Assembly: GCA_003049485.1 (NCBI GenBank) | Contig: PYST01000121.1 | Coordinates: 1 to 64,000 of the forward strand | Reading direction: 5' to 3' | Length of the DNA: 64,000 bases | DNA from: Ophioceras dolichostomum | Taxonomy: Eukaryota; Ascomycota; Sordariomycetes; Magnaporthales; Ophioceraceae | Shown here: in pieces, positions 58,641 to 64,000 of the stretch | Layout: each line of letters begins with the position of its first letter | How positions within the stretch are numbered: the stretch's first letter is position 1 | Program-made: the position numbers and the translations under genes | The notes under the pieces: model-generated | What the model saw: only the letters and a program-made list of their open reading frames with translations | Databases searched by the model: none | What the model was told of the DNA's origin: nothing

Positions 58641-61600
58641 TTCACGTGCTCCATATCACAGCCCGGGCACCTCTCCCTCTCTCTTTAGCATGCAATATTC
58701 TGCATGCGTCCCTCGACCATTGCAGGTCCATTGGCGTTTGCTGCAGTGATGAGCCCTAGCGGCCCTAGCAGTCACCGACTTGCACATTGGGCAGTGGTGT
58801 CTCTTCCTCGAGACCCTGTGTCGCGGCATGGTGGAAGAAAGGCTTGAAATCTGAAAGATTCAAAGAGGCAGAGGCGGTGAGCAACGAATCCATCCTCGAT
58901 CCCTTATGTACTAGTGTTCCTCGAACTTAGTCCCTAGAAAGGAGATGCTAGCAATAGTATGGCTTACTTCGGCCGATTCCTGATATTTATAGAAGAAGAG
59001 TTCCGCTTCGTGATTGCGATATACGTAGTATGATAGAGGATCCCTGCGGATGATATTGGTAAGCATTTATTGCCATGAACATCGATCTAGTGATATGTAA
59101 AACAGAAAAAGCAAGGACTGTATTTACTTACAGGAATAGGTAGTAGGTTTCTTCCGTCCTTGCTAGGAATTGTGATCGTAGCCCTGGTTGATATTCGGAA
59201 TTTTGAGGGCATCTTCGAAGCCGAAATCGTTCTTCCCAGGTTGCTCGGACGGCGAACGAGAAATTCAAACACGCAGGGAATGTGCTTCAGACCTGCCGAA
59301 GGGGGACTAGAGAGCAAATGAAGATCGCGCAGTCGGTCACCTAGGGAACCCTCAACCATTTCTCGCCCGGGTCTAATCTACAACCCCTTCCTACCTGCGG
59401 ACCGTGTTGCCGGATGGATTCTCGGCCCTCAAGGACACAATTTGGTAGGTAGAAAGGTGACCTCGCTAAAGCTGACTGTCAAGTTGACTCCCTTTCGATG
59501 TATTTAATTATTTGAACGAGGAGCGTTTGCCTAGCTCATCTGTGTCTGGACCACATACGACGCACTGTTAAACAGAAGGCCAGGACTGAACTTGGGAAGC
59601 TCTTCTCAAGCGATGGGTCCTCAGGGGAGCATTACTGGCAAAAAGGTAGAAGATAGAGATGGGGGACCGGTTATGGAATGTCCGTCATATTAGTATCAAA
59701 GAACGTGCTTCCATCTCAGCGGCGGCTCCGTGTCCCCTGAAAGAATACGGACAGCCTTGGCGAACTTTTCTCAGCTCGTGGAAAGAGGCATGCAGCATGC
59801 CTGGGGTAAGATCCATCATGCCTCGGTTAGCTGTGACGACTCTGTCCTTTGCTACCCGTAAGATCTTAACTCGGGTGTACGCAAAGGAAGACGTGGTCAG
59901 GTGCCTGGCTGAGAAAATCTCCCTAATCTAGATCACAATTTATTCTAGGTCATGGCCGAGCGGGTTCGACTTCCACAGACACGCAGGAATCACACGGCTT
60001 TGCCTGTCGAGCCGGGCCTCTTTGGATCAGCCGCTGGTCTACGAGTTGGCAGCGTGTTTTTCCCTGCTAAATCCATGAACATTGATTTTTGGTAGTTGAA
60101 GGTGTTGGTATTTTCATGCCTAACTTACGCTGGCAACGAAAATCCCGCAAGTATGAAGAGCCTCATCCTATTAGACATCACCTCTGGTTCACTGACTGAC
60201 CTTACTACCGTGACCTGCTAGGCACAATAGCTTGCATCTAGAATTGGTCAAACGAACTCCCCTCCGAGGGACTCGATGGATATATTACCCCTGGATATCG
60301 AAGGCGTCAATCGGTCTCCCGGCTTCAGTCTTAGATAAACAGCCGGGGAGCTATGGGAAACTACCTAGGCGCCCCATGGAGGGTCCATAAACCGATTTCA
60401 AAATGTTCAGTTTTTGATTTTATTTTCTTCGACAAAATGATTACGAAATGCCAACCGTTCGGGGAAATAAAAAGCAAAACGTTCTGAAAAAAAATGGGTT
60501 TAAAAATATTGTGGGAAGGCATTAAACCAGGTTTTCATTTCCTATATGTTCAGAATTTAAGTGGGCGATCTCGTGGAGTGGGCAAAGGCGGCTAGGTAAG
60601 TAAGGTATTGTGCGTTCGTCCACCCCTTATAGTCTTATAGCCCTATATAAAGAAGCACTTTGGTAATCGAACTTCGAGTTAAGATGAGTATCTTTACTCC
60701 AGCTTTGAGAGAACTCCCCATGCTACGATGTCGAGCGGCATCGAGAAACTGAATGGGGTCAGTGAACGTCCGATGCCTCTCTGAGTCCACTCACCAACGG
60801 CAGTAGGGGGTGGGGTTGCCAGTAGATGGAGACTACTAAGTAGTACTTCCTAATAAGAGAACTAGCATGGTGTGATATGACGATAATGCCATGCCGACTA
60901 CCGCAACGCTCATGATGTGTTACAACGTTGGGAGTCGTGGGAAGCCACTGGCCGTAAACCCCGAAACTCGAGCCCAGTTCCAGTACTTGTAACCTGCTTA
61001 GCTACGCTCAAGTCTATGGGCCCGGTCGTATTACTTCTGCTCTGGCTCTCAGACTGGGTCCTCGGATGGAAATAGCTGTTGGGAGTCAAGCAAGCAAAAC
61101 TGCCCGAGGCCAGGGCGAGGCCGGGGCACCGAGCTAAGGGTCTGATATTTTCTAGGGCCTTGCCCCTAGATACCTCAAACTGCTAAATGCACAAGACTAT
61201 GGATTCACGTTAAAAACTCATCGCGTTTTCTTTCCTGAAGCGGGGCCTTTTTCTCATCAGAAGGAGCGAAAGCAAACAACACCTACCACTTCCATATGAG
61301 CAAACTTCTAGGACATCCCCTTAAGCATAGGCATGTTTACACAACTTATAGTTACCTGGTTTTATTATTAGCAACACGATGTTTATGAGAGGCGAGCATA
61401 GAGGGTTCGGGACAGAATCCGAATAGAGGCATCTTTGTGTTATTCGGCCTTGTAGCTACCTAAGTCGAAGCACGTTCCTCCGAGATTGGCTACCGTACAG
61501 GGGCGGAGAAGGGCGCAAAGCCCACGGAGAAGAGAATCGAAAGGGTTCCATCCCACAGCCGAGAAGACAGAGGAATAGAGGAGATGGTCAGAACGGAGAG

Positions 61601-61973
61601 AAGGAAGAAATTCATCGCCAGCTCGGAATCACACTGAGAGAAGAAAGGCGCAGTTTGAGAGAGAGAGAGCCTTAGAGGCGCAGAAATGGGCAACACGAGG
61701 TATCAGATGATCAGAATCGAGAGATCAGAGGAAATATTGCTTTGGCTAAAGGGTACAGAATTAAAAGGACACATATGAAATAACTGAGGGGGAATCAAAG
61801 AAGAGAAGGAAAAATGGAAAACGGTGGAGGGAGTAGAACCAAACCACTTGGTTCAGCTCGGCGATCACAAAAGGAAAAAAGAGGTCGGTCAGACCATCCC
61901 GAAACAGAACGAGGCTAGGTGGGAAAAGGACCAAGAATTAACGAGAAAAGAAACACCCGGACACCACCCCGCT

Positions 61974-64000
61974 TTAGTAGGGCGAGTCGACGATATCGTC
62001 CCTGCCCAACTTGTACCGCCCACTATCCCGCGTGCCGATCCGACCAGACGACCTGTGCGGCGTCGCCCCGCCGACGCCCAACCCGGCGATGCTCTCGCGC
62101 GTGGGCCGCTTGAGCGTCTTGTTGTCGACCATGTTGACCTCGTGGGGCAGCGCCATGATGATGTTCTTGTCGCTGCCGTACTTGAAGTCGTCGGCTTTCA
62201 CCTCGTCCGAGTACCGCTTGATCATGTACGGCGCCTTGACGCGATTGAGCACCTTCTTGAGGTTCCACTCCACGACGTAAGGGCCCGTGGCCGTGATGAT
62301 GTTGGTCTCCTCGGCCCCTGCGCCCGTGTTGAACTTGGCGGGCGTGAAGGATACGCCTTTTCCGGTCTCGTGGGCGAACTGCGCGACGTGCTCAGGCGTC
62401 AGGGCGAGGCGGCGCGGTTGGGGCTTCTTGTCCGCCGCGAACGACTTCTCGAACCCGAGCTTGCCCGGGTTCTTCTCGTCGCCCTTCTGCAGCGCATCGA
62501 TGAGCAGGAGGTAGGTGCGGCAGGTGGCGAGCACCCAGCGGCCGTCGGCCGAGACGTCGAGGCCGATGATGTACTCGCCCAGCGCGGGGATGTGGGTCTT
62601 CGCGTTTTTGCCTAGCTTGTCGAAGAGGCGGATGTCGCCCTTGTTAGAGGCGACGGCGATGTAGCCCTTCTCGGTGGTGGCGATGGACGAGAACTCGTTC
62701 TTGGACTGGTACTGCTTGAGCTGACTCTCGTCCAGCTTCGAGCCTGCGAGGCGCGGGTCGATGCGGTAGAGCGCGTTGCGCGAGATGCCAAGGAAGGTGG
62801 GTTCATGAGTCGTCTGGGCGAACTTGTTCAGGGGCGCAAAAGTAACGACGGGGATGTCATCGTGGACCTTCCACTCGTCGACGACCTTGCCGTACTCCAG
62901 GTCCATTCGGAACAGCTTGTTGGGATCCGTGTCGTTCTGCAAGATCATGTCGCGGTCCTCGTTGTGCAGCATCACCTTCTTCGGGCTGAACAAGGCGCCA
63001 TTCTTGGTGGCTACTTTTGAGATATTGGTGGAAAACTCCATCTTGTTGTTCGGTGTGTGCTTGAACACGCCGATTTGCGAACCGCGCACCACGAACGACC
63101 GGTCATGCTTGTAGCCGACGGCCAGAGCCGAGTTGGATACGGCGCTCTTCCCTTTGACATCGACATCGTCCTGAGACTCGTCGCTATCATAGTGCTCACT
63201 GGCAGGCGCGTCATCCTCCTCATCCTCCTCTTCGTCGACTTCCTCCTCCTCCTTCTCCTCCTGATCGGCAGCATCGGAGTCCTTCATGTTGAGGTCGGCG
63301 AAGGCGCCGGTAACATACTCACGCTCCTTGTCCTTAATCTTGCTCCACTTGAGCTCGTTGGCCTGCTCCCAGAGCGCCTGAAGAAGGCCCTGTGAGAAAC
63401 GGTCCAGAGTTGCCCGGTCCTTGAAGCGGATGAGCCACGAATAAGCGCCGCCGCCGGGGGTGAACTGGTTGAAGATGAAAGAGAGGAATTCGTGATTGAA
63501 GACGGGGTTCATGTCCGCAGTGATTGGGACGCCCAGCCAGTCGCGGTCGGCACTGGAAATCTTCAGCCAGTACTCCCAATCTCCAACCTCGGTCACCGTC
63601 GCGGTGACGGAATCATCCTGCTGGAGGAACGCTGCTGAAGGGAAGTCGAAGAAGTGAAGCTCGCCGACCTCGGCGGCAAGGATTTCTCGGGCCTTAGGGT
63701 GGAGGGCCGATTTTGGTGGGGAGGTGCTCGTCGCCTTGCCTTCGTTCCTGCCGGGGGTTACTTGCGGAGAGGGCGACGAGCTGGAGCGGGGTGTACGCGC
63801 GCGCTTTGCGCTGGTATTGGCGATTCCTCTGTTGGAAAACATCGAGTCTGAGGATTCGATCGAGCGCGTGAGGGTCGGGCTGTGCAATGGGCTGGCGGGC
63901 GGGATAGGCTGTTTGTCAAACTCGAAAGCCTGCAGATCCTCGTCGGTGGCAGTAGTGTGCGGCTTGCGATACTTGCGCTCGTACTGGCACTCACGGGCGA
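61974..64000 (-). CDS. vid27: Vid27-family protein (vacuolar import and degradation), 5' part outside the window
   Basis: Vid27 is a conserved fungal and plant protein linked to vacuolar import and degradation of fructose-1,6-bisphosphatase; its biochemical role is unclear. The frame is open from the window edge to the stop at 61974-61976, covering about 675 C-terminal residues with no intron. Features in order: ECQYERKYRKPH at the edge, a Ser-rich linker, a PH-like domain (GELHFFDFPSAAFL, then WEYWLKISSADRDWLGVPI), a strongly acidic stretch (EEEEVDEEEDEEDD) and the Vid27 C-terminal beta-propeller. The propeller includes ALAVGYKHDRSFVVRGSQIG, MDLEYGKVVDEWKVHDD, GYIAVASNKGDIRLFDKLG and ADGRWVLATCRTYLLL. 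The last 50 residues (VDNKTLKRPTRESIAG, then GRDDIVDSPY) are basic. The missing N-terminus lies beyond 64000. Confidence 0.94.
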   Translation of the reverse strand, partial: ARECQYERKYRKPHTTATDEDLQAFEFDKQPIPPASPLHSPTLTRSIESSDSMFSNRGIANTSAKRARTPRSSSSPSPQVTPGRNEGKATSTSPPKSALHPKAREILAAEVGELHFFDFPSAAFLQQDDSVTATVTEVGDWEYWLKISSADRDWLGVPITADMNPVFNHEFLSFIFNQFTPGGGAYSWLIRFKDRATLDRFSQGLLQALWEQANELKWSKIKDKEREYVTGAFADLNMKDSDAADQEEKEEEEVDEEEDEEDDAPASEHYDSDESQDDVDVKGKSAVSNSALAVGYKHDRSFVVRGSQIGVFKHTPNNKMEFSTNISKVATKNGALFSPKKVMLHNEDRDMILQNDTDPNKLFRMDLEYGKVVDEWKVHDDIPVVTFAPLNKFAQTTHEPTFLGISRNALYRIDPRLAGSKLDESQLKQYQSKNEFSSIATTEKGYIAVASNKGDIRLFDKLGKNAKTHIPALGEYIIGLDVSADGRWVLATCRTYLLLIDALQKGDEKNPGKLGFEKSFAADKKPQPRRLALTPEHVAQFAHETGKGVSFTPAKFNTGAGAEETNIITATGPYVVEWNLKKVLNRVKAPYMIKRYSDEVKADDFKYGSDKNIIMALPHEVNMVDNKTLKRPTRESIAGLGVGGATPHRSSGRIGTRDSGRYKLGRDDIVDSPY

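Larger units (their letters stand above)
57538..61973. other. Gene-poor tract with assembly gap, possible mobile-element relic
   Basis: About 4.4 kb between the HET stop and the Vid27 stop. Composition is lower in GC than the exons, with an AT-rich patch at about 60400-60560. Open frames are short (the best ATG frame is 59659-59931, 90 codons) and unrecognised. No transposase, reverse transcriptase or terminal repeats were seen. A possible small spliced gene at 58007-58377 and the gap at 58602-58619 are listed separately. Confidence 0.4.

Noticed and set aside
59659..59931. 90-codon ATG frame in the gene-poor tract
   Set aside because: No domain, no codon bias and no splice support; within chance expectation.
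59948..60030. tRNA-like sequence (TGGCCGAGCGG followed by GGTTCGA-like bases)
   Set aside because: The A-box-like and B-box-like parts are only a few bases apart and no cloverleaf can be drawn.

Overview
The window is nuclear DNA of a filamentous ascomycete, most likely a Sordariomycete. Genes are split by short introns (about 80 to 165 bases in the well-supported genes) with GTANGT-type donors and CTNAC-like branch sites. The protein set is typical of Pezizomycotina: a HET-domain protein, a DUF3176 protein, DHA1-type MFS transporters, fungal beta-1 adaptin and Vid27. A tRNA-Thr gene carries an anticodon-loop intron. No species can be named from sequence alone.

Layout. 1-1757: pyrimidine-rich leader and promoter. 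1758-4600 (+): RasGAP of the fission-yeast Gap1 type. 7243-9639 (-): MFS transporter with a long acidic and His-rich N-terminus. 13346-15869 (-): HPC2/ubinuclein-like subunit of the HIR histone chaperone. 19032-20396 (+): RPAP1/Rba50-like RNA polymerase II assembly factor. 20902-23709 (-): earless AP-1 beta adaptin in five exons. 25029-26667 (-): DEK_C and HIRIP3-like charged nuclear protein. 27917-29326 (+): F-box-like protein. 31308-34530 (+): DUF3176 membrane protein. 35962-37110 (-): unrecognised protein with a duplicated helical unit. 38181-40016 (-): trehalose-6-phosphate synthase. 44566-46485 (+): second MFS transporter of the same subfamily. 47229-47311 (-): tRNA-Thr(UGU). 47859-49331 (+): F-box protein. 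49874-52007 (+): MUP1-like amino-acid permease. 52354-53748 (-): unrecognised four-helix membrane protein. 54296-57537 (+): HET-domain protein with a poly-Ser/Asp tract. 57538-61973: gene-poor tract with an assembly gap. 61974-64000 (-): Vid27, cut by the window edge.

Most genes are conserved housekeeping or regulatory genes with long intergenic regions (up to 4.5 kb). There is no secondary-metabolite cluster and no intact transposon. HPC2 and the HIRIP3-like protein both belong to the HIRA histone-deposition network by family knowledge and lie about 9 kb apart. The right part, with the HET gene, the unknown membrane protein and the gapped tract, is the most accessory-looking. I did not find a clear new multi-gene system. 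The best unexplained items are the two unrecognised proteins, the stop-free RasGAP intron, the 12-base intronic minisatellite in the AP-1 beta gene and the Ser/Asp-coding repeat in the HET gene.
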